Positions 7,823 through 15,373 of a DNA stretch of 64,000 nt are shown here, in pieces. Position 1 is the first letter of the stretch; every line of letters starts with the position of its first letter. Source of the stretch: Georgenia wutianyii (GTDB lineage: Bacteria; Actinomycetota; Actinomycetes; Actinomycetales; Actinomycetaceae); assembly GCF_006349365.1 (NCBI RefSeq), contig NZ_CP040899.1:124001-188000 (forward strand). The letters are read 5' to 3'. Below the pieces are notes generated by a model. The model was not told where the DNA came from. It worked only from the letters and a program-made list of their open reading frames with translations, and searched no databases. The position numbers were made by a program, and so were the translations under genes.

Positions 7823-8203
7823 ATGAAGATCGGGGAGCTCGCCGAGCGCACCGGCGTCGCGCCGCGGCTGCTGCGCTACTACGAGCAGCAGGGCCTCATC
7901 GCCGCCGGCCGCGCGAGCAACGGCTACCGGACCTACTCGCAGGACGACGTCGAGCGGGTGCAGCGGGTCGCGGGGCTCGTCCGCTCCGGCGTCCCCACGC
8001 GACTCGTCCGCGCGATCCTCGACCTCGAGGGGATCGAGGCCCCCGAGCGCGCTGCCACGTGCAGCCGCGGCGTGGCCGAGCAGCTCGCCGCCGAGCTCGC
8101 CGACCTCGAGGATCGGATCGCCTGCCTCACGCGCAGCCGCGACACGATCCGCCGCTTCCTCGAGCAGACCGAGCACGGCGCGGTCCTCACCGGCACCTCC
8201 TGA
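7823..8203 (+). CDS. MerR-family transcriptional regulator
   Basis: 126 residues. The N-terminal winged helix-turn-helix (MKIGELAERTGVAPRLLRYY, about 1-20, continuing with GYRTYSQDDVERVQ near 35-50) is a classic MerR DNA-binding domain. A coiled-coil dimerisation helix follows (about 85-120, AEQLAAELADLEDRIACL). No metal-binding cysteine cluster is seen at the end, so it is more like the drug- or redox-sensing members than mercury or copper sensors. Start ATG 7823 has AAGGGGG about 10 bases upstream. It is divergent from the MFS efflux gene, with a palindromic operator between them, so it is the probable activator of that pump. Confidence 0.9.
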   Translation: MKIGELAERTGVAPRLLRYYEQQGLIAAGRASNGYRTYSQDDVERVQRVAGLVRSGVPTRLVRAILDLEGIEAPERAATCSRGVAEQLAAELADLEDRIACLTRSRDTIRRFLEQTEHGAVLTGTS

Positions 8204-8228
8204 GCGGCGGCCAGGGCCCGGCTTCCTG

Positions 8229-8257
8229 TTGACCGGGGCCGGGTGCTCCTCTACGGT
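8229..8257 (+). promoter_or_regulatory. Candidate promoter of the first GH43 gene
   Basis: TTGACC (8229-8234) and TACGGT (8252-8257) are separated by exactly 17 bp, about 75 bp before the GH43 start. They match sigma-70-type actinobacterial elements. Confidence 0.5.
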
Positions 8258-8272
8258 GAGTTCGACGCCTGA

Positions 8273-8286
8273 TGTGCGCGCTAACA
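8273..8286. promoter_or_regulatory. LacI-type operator candidate
   Basis: TGTGCGCGCTAACA differs at two positions from the common actinobacterial LacI-family palindrome TGTTAGCGCTAACA. It lies about 16 bp downstream of the -10 element, the right place for a repressor of the GH43 gene. No lacI-like gene is present in the window. Confidence 0.45.
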
Positions 8287-8331
8287 CAGCGCCGCGACGA
8301 CGCGGGCGGCCGACCAGCGAAGGAGCTCGTC

Positions 8332-11295
8332 ATGCGCAAGCGCCACCCCGCGGGCGGAGCCCGCCCACGCTCCCGGACGGCACGTGCTGCGGGCGCCCTC
8401 GTGGCCACCCTCGGGCTCGCCGCCTCCCTCCTCGCCCCGAGCGCCTCGGCGCAGGGGGAGACGCCGGCGTGGGACCCCGCGCCGTCGTTCACCTCGACGG
8501 ACCAGGGCGACGGCACGTACACCGTCCCGCTGTTCAACGCCGACGTCCCGGACATCAGCGTGGCCCGCGTGCCCGCCGCCGAGAGCGGTGAGGGCCGCGA
8601 CGTCTACTACATGATCAGCACGACGATGCACCTGAGCCCGGGCGCCCCGATCATGCGGTCCTACGACCTCGTCAACTGGGAGATCGTCAACTACGTCTTC
8701 GACCGCGGCAGCATCAACGACTCCTTCTCGCTGCGCAACGGGGAGAACTCCTACGGGCAGGGCCAGTGGGCCTCCTCGCTGAGGTACCACGAGGGCCGGT
8801 TCTACGTCTTCTTCAACACGAACAACCTCGGCGGCGCCTACATCTACAGCACCGACGACGTCGAGAACGGCAGCTGGGACAAGATCGCCCTCGGCCGCGG
8901 CCTGCACGACGGCTCCCTGTTCTTCGACGAGTCCGACGGCGGCACGCCCTACGTCTTCTACGGCAGCGGCGCGGTGCACGCCGTGCGGCTGAGCGAGGAC
9001 CTCACGCAGATCGTCGCCGAGTACCCGAACATCGTGCGGCCCGCGGACTACCCCGGCCAGCCGTTCGTCGGCGGCCTCTTCGAGGGCACCCAGGTCTTCG
9101 AGATCGACGGGTACTACTACCTCGTGCTCATCACCTGGCCATCGGGCCAGGGCCGCCAGGTCGTGCTCTTCCGCGCCGAGGAGCTGCTCGGCCGCCACGC
9201 GACGGCCGACGGGTCCAACCCCTACGTCGCGCGCAGCGGGCTCAACTCCAACGGCTTCGCCCAGGGCAGCCTCGTGCCGATCGCCGGGGAGGACGGGCAG
9301 GACACCTGGCACGGCATGTTCTTCCGCGACACCTTCCCCATCGGCCGCATCCCCGCGCTCATCCCGGCGACCTGGTCCGACGGGTGGCCGGTGTTCGGCA
9401 ACGCGGGCGTCGTGCCGGTGGGCGGCGCCTTCCCCCGCCCCATCGAGCTGAGCGAGGCGGAGCACCGCCTCGAGCGCCAGCGCGCGATCGTCGCCTCGGA
9501 CGACTTCGACAACGACGCCCCGCACCGGCCGTGGATGGACGAGGAGTGGGACATCCCCGCGGCGCCCGACGTCGACGAGTCGCTCCTCGGCGTCGAGCTC
9601 CTCACCAACGGCGGGTTCGAGGACGGCACCACCGGCTGGCAGGTCAACGGCACCGCCCAGCTCGCGGCGAGCGAGGACGCCTACTCCGGGGACCAGGCCC
9701 TGCGCGTCACCGGCCGCGTCGACACCGGCTCGGGGCCGATCCAGGACGTCACCGCCAAGGTGCAGCCGGGGATCACCTACGACGTCTCCGCGATGATCCG
9801 GTACGACGACCCGGCCAGCCCGGCGACGAAGCAGTTCTTCATCACCTCCCACAACGGCGGCAGCTCCTACACCAATCGCGCCACGGTCACCGCCCGGCGC
9901 GGGGAGTGGGCCCGCATAGAGGGCAGCTTCACCGTCCCGGCCGGACAGCCGCCGACGACGATGCGTCTGTTCGTCGAGACCCCCTGGGTCAACAGCGCCA
10001 CCGTCGCCGCCGACCCCGCCGCGCACGTCATGGACCTCCTCGTCGACGACGTCTCCCTCGTCGGGCGGCCCACCGTCACCGAGCTCCCCCACCCGGACGA
10101 GATCGCCTTCAACGGCTCGCGCCTGGACGAGGTGTGGCAGTGGAACCACGCGCCCGACAACCGCTACTGGTCCCTCACCGACCGGGACGGCTGGCTGCGG
10201 CTGACCACGGGCAAGGCCGTCACCGGTGACTACGTCTTCACCAAGCTCGGCGACCGGCCCGGCCTCACCTACCTCGAGGAGGCCCGCAACACCCTGTCCC
10301 AGCGGACCTTCGGGCCGCGCTCCTCGGCCGAGACCACCCTGGACTTCTCGGGCATGCGCGACGGTGACACGGCCGGCCTGGCCGTCTACAACCGCGGCTT
10401 CTCCTACGTCGCGGTCCGCCGCGACGGCGGGGAGACGACGCTCGGTGTCGTCAACCGGGTCCAGCCCTTCCCCGTCGTCGTCGACCAGGAGGCGACCGAG
10501 GCGTTCCTGCCCGGCACCACCGTCGACCTCGGCGAGGCCACCGAGGTGCACCTCAAGGCCGACGCCGACTTCGCCTCGCCCACCGGCCAGCTGTGGACGA
10601 CCTTCTACTACAGCCTCGACGGCGAGACCTGGAGCCCGCTCGGGCAGCGCGTGGGTCCGCAGACGCTCGACGGCACCCTCGCGCACTTCATGGGCCACCG
10701 GTTCGGCCTGTTCAACTACGCGACCGAGGAGACCGGCGGGCACGTCGACTTCGACCACTTCCTCCTCAGTGACACGCTCACCGCGCAGGGCGCGGGGATC
10801 GACACCGCACCCCTGGAGGCGGCGATCGCCCACGCGCACACCCTCGACGCCGCCGACCACCCCGCGCCGGAGTGGGCGGCCATGCAGCGCGAGCTGGCCA
10901 AGGCCGAGGCTGCCTGGGAGCGCGGCTTCTCCACCCAGAACCAGGTCGACGCGCCGGAGCGCGCGCTCAGCCTGGAGCTCGCGCGTCTCGGCGTGCTCAC
11001 CGCGCAGCAGCCGCTGGACGTCACCGTCACCGCCGACACCCGCTGTGTGGTCGGCCGGGCGGTCCTCGCCGTCCGGGCGCACAACGGGGAGGAGGTGCCG
11101 GTGACCGTGCGGGCCGACTCGGCCCACGGGTCGCGGACCTTCGCCGACCTCGCGCCCGGACGCAGCGCCGCGCACGCCTTCACCACCCGACAGGTGGTCC
11201 TGCCCCCGGGCGAGGTGTCCGTCACGGTCACGCCCGAGGGCGGCTCACCGCTCGAGCTCACCGTCCCCCACGTCGCGCAGAGCTGCGGCGCCTGA
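8332..11295 (+). CDS. Secreted modular glycoside hydrolase family 43 (beta-xylosidase/arabinofuranosidase type)
   Basis: 987 residues; ATG 8332 is preceded by AAGGAG. A signal peptide runs about 1-40 (cut near SASA-QG). The GH43 five-bladed propeller spans about 60-380, with likely catalytic base Asp74 (VPDISV), pKa-tuning Asp193 (LHDGSLFF) and acid Glu251 (LFEGTQVF). About 420-580 is a CBM4/CBM22-like jelly-roll (LLTNGGFEDGTTGWQ...MDLLVDDVSLVG). About 585-835 is the concanavalin-like C-terminal domain of beta-xylosidases (FNGSRLDEVWQWNH). A helical linker and a ~95-residue cysteine-bounded module (about 893-987, RCVVGR...QSCG) close the chain. It should trim xylosyl or arabinosyl residues from xylan outside the cell. 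The next gene codes for a second GH43 protein that shares two of its modules. Confidence 0.88.
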   Translation: MRKRHPAGGARPRSRTARAAGALVATLGLAASLLAPSASAQGETPAWDPAPSFTSTDQGDGTYTVPLFNADVPDISVARVPAAESGEGRDVYYMISTTMHLSPGAPIMRSYDLVNWEIVNYVFDRGSINDSFSLRNGENSYGQGQWASSLRYHEGRFYVFFNTNNLGGAYIYSTDDVENGSWDKIALGRGLHDGSLFFDESDGGTPYVFYGSGAVHAVRLSEDLTQIVAEYPNIVRPADYPGQPFVGGLFEGTQVFEIDGYYYLVLITWPSGQGRQVVLFRAEELLGRHATADGSNPYVARSGLNSNGFAQGSLVPIAGEDGQDTWHGMFFRDTFPIGRIPALIPATWSDGWPVFGNAGVVPVGGAFPRPIELSEAEHRLERQRAIVASDDFDNDAPHRPWMDEEWDIPAAPDVDESLLGVELLTNGGFEDGTTGWQVNGTAQLAASEDAYSGDQALRVTGRVDTGSGPIQDVTAKVQPGITYDVSAMIRYDDPASPATKQFFITSHNGGSSYTNRATVTARRGEWARIEGSFTVPAGQPPTTMRLFVETPWVNSATVAADPAAHVMDLLVDDVSLVGRPTVTELPHPDEIAFNGSRLDEVWQWNHAPDNRYWSLTDRDGWLRLTTGKAVTGDYVFTKLGDRPGLTYLEEARNTLSQRTFGPRSSAETTLDFSGMRDGDTAGLAVYNRGFSYVAVRRDGGETTLGVVNRVQPFPVVVDQEATEAFLPGTTVDLGEATEVHLKADADFASPTGQLWTTFYYSLDGETWSPLGQRVGPQTLDGTLAHFMGHRFGLFNYATEETGGHVDFDHFLLSDTLTAQGAGIDTAPLEAAIAHAHTLDAADHPAPEWAAMQRELAKAEAAWERGFSTQNQVDAPERALSLELARLGVLTAQQPLDVTVTADTRCVVGRAVLAVRAHNGEEVPVTVRADSAHGSRTFADLAPGRSAAHAFTTRQVVLPPGEVSVTVTPEGGSPLELTVPHVAQSCGA

Positions 11296-11434
11296 TCCTC
11301 GGGCGGAGAGAGGAGGAGGCGAGGGCGCCCCACCCCGACCGGCCCCCGTGAGGCGAGAGCCCGCGGCCCAGCCGAGCACGCAGGTCCGTCCCCGCGGACC
11401 ACGACCAGCACGTAGCACCTGAGGAGGACAGTTC

Positions 11435-13849
11435 GTGGCACTAGAACGACGGCACGACAGACGCGCAGCAATGTCCCTCATCGCCATCGGCGCGCTCCTG
11501 TCGGCGGGCCTGGCGGTGGCGACATCACCGGTCCAGGCCGACGAGGCGCCGAGCGAGGAGCTCATCGTCAACGGTGGGTTCGAGGACGGCCTGAGCGGAT
11601 GGTTCGTCAACAACGGCAACCCGACCGACGGCGCGTCCCTCGCCGTCACCGACGACGCGTTCAGCGGCGACGCGGCGGCGCAGACCACCGGCCGACAGAC
11701 CACCGGCTCGGGCCCGATGCAGGACCTCAGCGGCAAGCTGCAGGCCGGCTCGACCTACACGGTCCAGGCCCGGATCAAGTACGACAACCCGGCCAGCCCG
11801 GCGACCAAGCAGTTCTTCGCGACGATGCACTACGGCGGCGGGACCTACACCAACGTCGGTGACGTCGTGGCGACCCGCGGCCAGTGGGCCCACATCAACA
11901 GCACCTTCACCGTCCCCGCCGGCCAGGGCGTGACGACGGCGCGCCTCTTCCTCGAGACCCCGTGGACGAGCGAACCCGGCGCCGACCCGGACCTGCACCT
12001 CATGGACTTCGTCGTCGACGACGTCTCCCTCGTCGGTGCCCCGCCCCCGCCGCCGCCCTCGCGGACCGTCGAGGTCGCCGGCAAGCTGCCCGGCGACCAC
12101 AACCCGCTCCTCGGCCACAAGTTCGGCGCCGACGGCTTCGGCATGGTCCACGACGGCCGGGTGTACATGTACATGACCAACGACACCCAGGGCTACGCGC
12201 CCGACCCGGTCACCGGCATCTCCCCGCAGATCAACTACGGGGACATCAACCAGATCACGGTGATCTCCTCGACCGACCTCGTCAACTGGGTCGACCACGG
12301 CGAGATCCAGGTGGCCGGACCGAACGGCGTCGCGCCCTTCACGAACAACTCGTGGGCCCCGGGCGCCGTCACGCAGACGGTCGACGGCGTGGAGAAGACC
12401 TTCCTCTACTACGCCAACGGCGGCGGCTCGAGCAACGTCATCACCGGCGAGAGCCCGCTCGGCCCCTGGTCCAGCGAGCGCACGAGTACGCTCATCAACG
12501 CCTCGACGCCGGGCACCGAGGACGTGGCGTGGCGCTTCGACCCGGCCCCGTTCGTCGACGACGACGGCGAGCCGTACCTGTACTTCGGCGGCGGCCCGGC
12601 GGCGACCTCGATGCCGCCGGCGGAGCGGTACAACAACCCGAAGAACCTGCGCGGGATCCGCCTCGCGGACGACCTCGTCACGACCGAGGGCTCGGCGTTC
12701 GTCGTCGACGCGCCGGTGGCGTTCGAGGCCGCGCACGTCTTCAAGCGCGACGACCTGTACTACCTCACCTACTCCTCCCACTTCGGTGGCTCGGACTTCG
12801 GCGGCAACCAGACGCCCCTGCCCGGCTACCCCGGCGGCGGCCAGATCGGCTACATGATCTCCGACGACCCGACGGTGTGGGACAAGGACACCTACGCCGG
12901 GGTGATCTTCCCGAACCAGGCGGAGTTCTTCGGGACGGGCACCGGCGGCAACAACCACCAGTCGGTCTTCGAGTACGAGGGGAAGTTCTACTTCACCTAC
13001 CACGCCCCGACCCTCAACAAGCGGATCAACGGCAACCAGACGCAGGGCTACCGCAGCCCTCACATCCAGGAGCTGACGTTCAACGAGGACGGCACCGCCG
13101 TCCAGGTCGTCGGCACCTACGCCGGGGTCGAGCAGGTCCGGGACTTCGACCCGTACCGCGTGTTCGAGGCCGAGACGCTGGGCTGGACCAAGGGCATCAC
13201 GACCGCCCGCACGGACCTGCCGTCCGCGGAGTTCGGCACGGACGTGCCCAACCTCGTCGTCACCGACGTCGACAACGGGGACTGGACCGCGCTGTCCTCC
13301 GTCGCCTTCGGTGACTCCGGGGCGGCCTCGGTGACCGCGCACGTGCGCCCGCTCCAGGAGGACGTGCGGATCCAGGTGCGCGCCGGCAGCGAGACGGGCC
13401 CGGTGCTCGGGACGGTCGACGTCGACGGCACCGTCGGGGAGTGGACCGAGGTGACGGCCGAGCTCACCGGCGCGACCGGCACGCACGACGTCTTCTTCAC
13501 CTACGCCGGCGCCGCGGGCGACCTCCTCGAGATCGACACGTGGGAGTTCACCGAGGCGGGCGGCGAGCCCACGCTCGACGTCACGGTGACGACCGACGCG
13601 CGGTGCGTCGTCGGACGTTCCGTCCTCACCCTGCGGGTGACCAACGGGGAGGACCACCCGGTGACGGTGCAGGCTGACACCGCGTTCGGGTCCAAGGTCC
13701 TCACCGACCTCGGTGCCGGGCGCAGTGCGCTCCACGCCTTCACCACGAGGCAGGTCTCCGTGCCTGCCGGTGAGGTGGACGTGACCCTGTCGGCGGACGG
13801 GGTGACGGTCCCGCTGACCGTCCCCTACGCCGCCCACTCCTGCGGCTGA
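11435..13849 (+). CDS. Secreted GH43 enzyme with CBM4-like, CBM6-like and C-terminal Cys modules
   Basis: 804 residues from GTG 11435, with GAGGAGGA upstream. A signal peptide occupies about 1-35. A CBM4/22-like module (about 42-202) is very close to the one in the preceding enzyme (GSGPMQDLSGKLQ, NPASPATKQFF). A proline linker (PPPPPPSR) leads to a GH43 domain at about 215-570, with likely catalytic Asp233 (GADGF), Asp369 (FDPAPFVDDDG) and Glu431 (AFEAAHVFK). A CBM6-like module (about 575-708, VFEAETLGW...WEFTEA) and the same ~95-residue module ending AHSCG follow. CBM6-bearing GH43 proteins of this type are often arabinoxylan arabinofuranohydrolases. It sits 139 bp behind the first GH43 gene and may share its promoter. 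The 11296-11434 gap holds only a weak hairpin near 11383-11400. Confidence 0.88.
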   Translation: MALERRHDRRAAMSLIAIGALLSAGLAVATSPVQADEAPSEELIVNGGFEDGLSGWFVNNGNPTDGASLAVTDDAFSGDAAAQTTGRQTTGSGPMQDLSGKLQAGSTYTVQARIKYDNPASPATKQFFATMHYGGGTYTNVGDVVATRGQWAHINSTFTVPAGQGVTTARLFLETPWTSEPGADPDLHLMDFVVDDVSLVGAPPPPPPSRTVEVAGKLPGDHNPLLGHKFGADGFGMVHDGRVYMYMTNDTQGYAPDPVTGISPQINYGDINQITVISSTDLVNWVDHGEIQVAGPNGVAPFTNNSWAPGAVTQTVDGVEKTFLYYANGGGSSNVITGESPLGPWSSERTSTLINASTPGTEDVAWRFDPAPFVDDDGEPYLYFGGGPAATSMPPAERYNNPKNLRGIRLADDLVTTEGSAFVVDAPVAFEAAHVFKRDDLYYLTYSSHFGGSDFGGNQTPLPGYPGGGQIGYMISDDPTVWDKDTYAGVIFPNQAEFFGTGTGGNNHQSVFEYEGKFYFTYHAPTLNKRINGNQTQGYRSPHIQELTFNEDGTAVQVVGTYAGVEQVRDFDPYRVFEAETLGWTKGITTARTDLPSAEFGTDVPNLVVTDVDNGDWTALSSVAFGDSGAASVTAHVRPLQEDVRIQVRAGSETGPVLGTVDVDGTVGEWTEVTAELTGATGTHDVFFTYAGAAGDLLEIDTWEFTEAGGEPTLDVTVTTDARCVVGRSVLTLRVTNGEDHPVTVQADTAFGSKVLTDLGAGRSALHAFTTRQVSVPAGEVDVTLSADGVTVPLTVPYAAHSCG

Positions 13850-13857
13850 CGACCCAC

Positions 13858-13892
13858 GGCGGCCCGGTCCTCACCTCGAGGGCCGGGCCGCC
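13858..13892 (+). terminator. Terminator after the GH43 pair
   Basis: GGCGGCCCGG (13858-13867) pairs with CCGGGCCGCC (13883-13892) nine bases after the stop. It separates the GH43 genes from tRNA-Arg. From here to 14010 there is only the tRNA promoter region (possible -10 TATGCT near 13982). Confidence 0.75.
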
Positions 13893-14010
13893 TCCGCACG
13901 TCCGGGCCCCTCACCGTCGTGCGTGGCGGAACTCACGTGCTCGAGGGGCTCCTGGGATTTTCCCCGCCGCCCTCCTGCGGCTATGCTCGACTACGGCCCC
14001 ACGGGGTCAT

Positions 14011-14083
14011 GCGCCCGTAGCTCAATGGATAGAGCATCTGACTACGGATCAGAAGGTTGGGGGTTCGAGTCCCTCCGGGCGCG
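14011..14083 (+). tRNA. tRNA-Arg (anticodon ACG)
   Basis: A 73-nt class I tRNA. GCGCCCG (14011-14017) pairs with CGGGCGC (14076-14082). The D arm contains AGCTCAATGGATAGAGC, the anticodon loop CTACGGA gives ACG (first base read as inosine after TadA editing; tadA lies at 52757), and the T arm is GGGTTCGAGTCCC. No CCA is encoded. Confidence 0.96.
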
Positions 14084-14095
14084 CAGGAAGAGAAA

Positions 14096-14136
14096 GCGAG
14101 AGCCCCGCCGGTCACCGGCGGGGCTCTCGCTCTTTT
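14096..14136 (+). terminator. Terminator of tRNA-Arg
   Basis: A perfect 16-bp stem (14096-14111 with 14115-14130), 3-nt loop, followed by TCTTTT (14131-14136). This is a canonical intrinsic terminator, unusually good for this GC content. It may also serve the convergent DUF916 gene, whose stop is at 14162. Confidence 0.92.
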
Positions 14137-14161
14137 CGGCGGAATGGCGCCGGAGGGCGGG

Positions 14162-15310
14162 TCACCGCCGGCTCGGGACCGAGTCCGGGAGCCCTGGATC
14201 CGTGTCCTCGGGTACGTCGGCGGCGGCCGCGGAGCCCGTTGCCGCAGCGACGGCCGCGGCGATGCGGTCCTGCACCTTCTGCGCTGCACGTCGCCGATGC
14301 CTGCGGAAGAGCAGCAGGGCGCCGCAGATCAGGGCGAGCAGGGCGAGCTGGGACCACGGGACTGCCCAGACGCTCACGGTGCTGGTGGCCGCCGCCAGAG
14401 GGACGTCGACGACGTCCTCGCCCACGATGCCCGGGGTGCTGGTGAGAGACCCGCGCGCGTGCACGGTCGGCCACGTGGGGACCGCGACGGTGTGGCTGAC
14501 GGGGTCTCCGGGGAGGATCTCGCGGTCCTCGGTGAGGCTCTCGGCGTCGAACAGGCCGAACGGGCCGCTGACGGTGGCGGCGGAGTCGGCTCCGAGGCGG
14601 ACGTTCCCCGAGTTCACCACGGTGTAGGTGATCGTCGTGGTGCCGGGTGCGAACGGGTTCCACGACGGTGCGTACGTCGCGCTGACCTGCTCGTGGGTGA
14701 GCTGGGCCAGGATGTCCCCCGTGACCCGCAGGTGGGCGCGCACCCCGACCCGTGAGGTCATCCGCACGCTGGTCGTCCCGGTGTCGGCCAGCTCGGCGAC
14801 GATGCCCGCGGGGTGGTCACCCGGGGTCGCGTCCGCAGGAACCCGGATCTCGACAGGGATGGCGACGGTGGTCTGGCCGGGCACCTCGAGCATGAGCCCA
14901 CCGCCGTCGCGGGCCTCGGAGCCGCCCGCGGGCAGGACGGTGATCCAGGACCCGCCTCCGGTCGGCTCCTGGTCCGAGGGGGCGAGGTCGAAGCTCCCGT
15001 CCGGCGACAGCGTCCCGTCCCCGCCGTAGACCGCGAACGTCGCCGGTTCCGTTCCGAAGTTGGTGAGGGCCACCTCGTCGGAGAGCTCTGTGCCGCCCTC
15101 CACGGAGTGGCGGAGGGAGACACGGCCGTCCGGCTCTCCGTCCGTCGAGGGATGGAGTCCCCAGGTGGTCAGGGAGTCGGCGGACGCCTCCGACACCGGT
15201 CGGGTGGTCGCCGCTGTGCCGGGCGATGCCGCGACGGAGGGTGCGAGGAACGCGGTGGCGGTCACCAGGACCGCCGCCACGCCGAGTGGACGTGCATAGG
15301 TGCGTGACAT
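14162..15310 (-). CDS. DUF916-type WxL-interacting surface protein
   Basis: 382 residues from ATG 15310. A signal peptide (about 1-30) is followed by DUF916-like beta-sandwich domains: WGLHPSTDGEPDGRVSLRHS and EVALTNFGTEPATFAVYGGD at the start, VPADATPGDHPAGIVAEL in the middle, and a DUF3324-like part (VVNSGNVRLGADSAATVSGP) after it. One transmembrane helix (about 320-340) precedes an Arg-rich cytoplasmic tail. This is the layout of the membrane-anchored partner that holds WxL-domain proteins at the cell wall in Firmicutes. The gene lies 63 bp downstream of the esterase gene, whose C-terminus looks like a WxL domain, so the two are a likely complex. Confidence 0.78.
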   Translation of the reverse strand: MSRTYARPLGVAAVLVTATAFLAPSVAASPGTAATTRPVSEASADSLTTWGLHPSTDGEPDGRVSLRHSVEGGTELSDEVALTNFGTEPATFAVYGGDGTLSPDGSFDLAPSDQEPTGGGSWITVLPAGGSEARDGGGLMLEVPGQTTVAIPVEIRVPADATPGDHPAGIVAELADTGTTSVRMTSRVGVRAHLRVTGDILAQLTHEQVSATYAPSWNPFAPGTTTITYTVVNSGNVRLGADSAATVSGPFGLFDAESLTEDREILPGDPVSHTVAVPTWPTVHARGSLTSTPGIVGEDVVDVPLAAATSTVSVWAVPWSQLALLALICGALLLFRRHRRRAAQKVQDRIAAAVAAATGSAAAADVPEDTDPGLPDSVPSRR

Positions 15311-15373
15311 GGTGCCCCCAGAGGTGGGGTCGCGGCCGGCCGGCTCCCACCACCGGCCGGCCGCTCCCACGTG

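Noticed and set aside
8281..13837. Long minus-strand frames opposite both GH43 genes
   Set aside because: Same GC-shadow effect; no motifs or ribosome-binding sites, and the plus-strand proteins are clear.
14011..14083. tRNA genes as phage or ICE attachment sites
   Set aside because: No integrase and no repeated 3' tRNA segment nearby for this or the three serine tRNAs.
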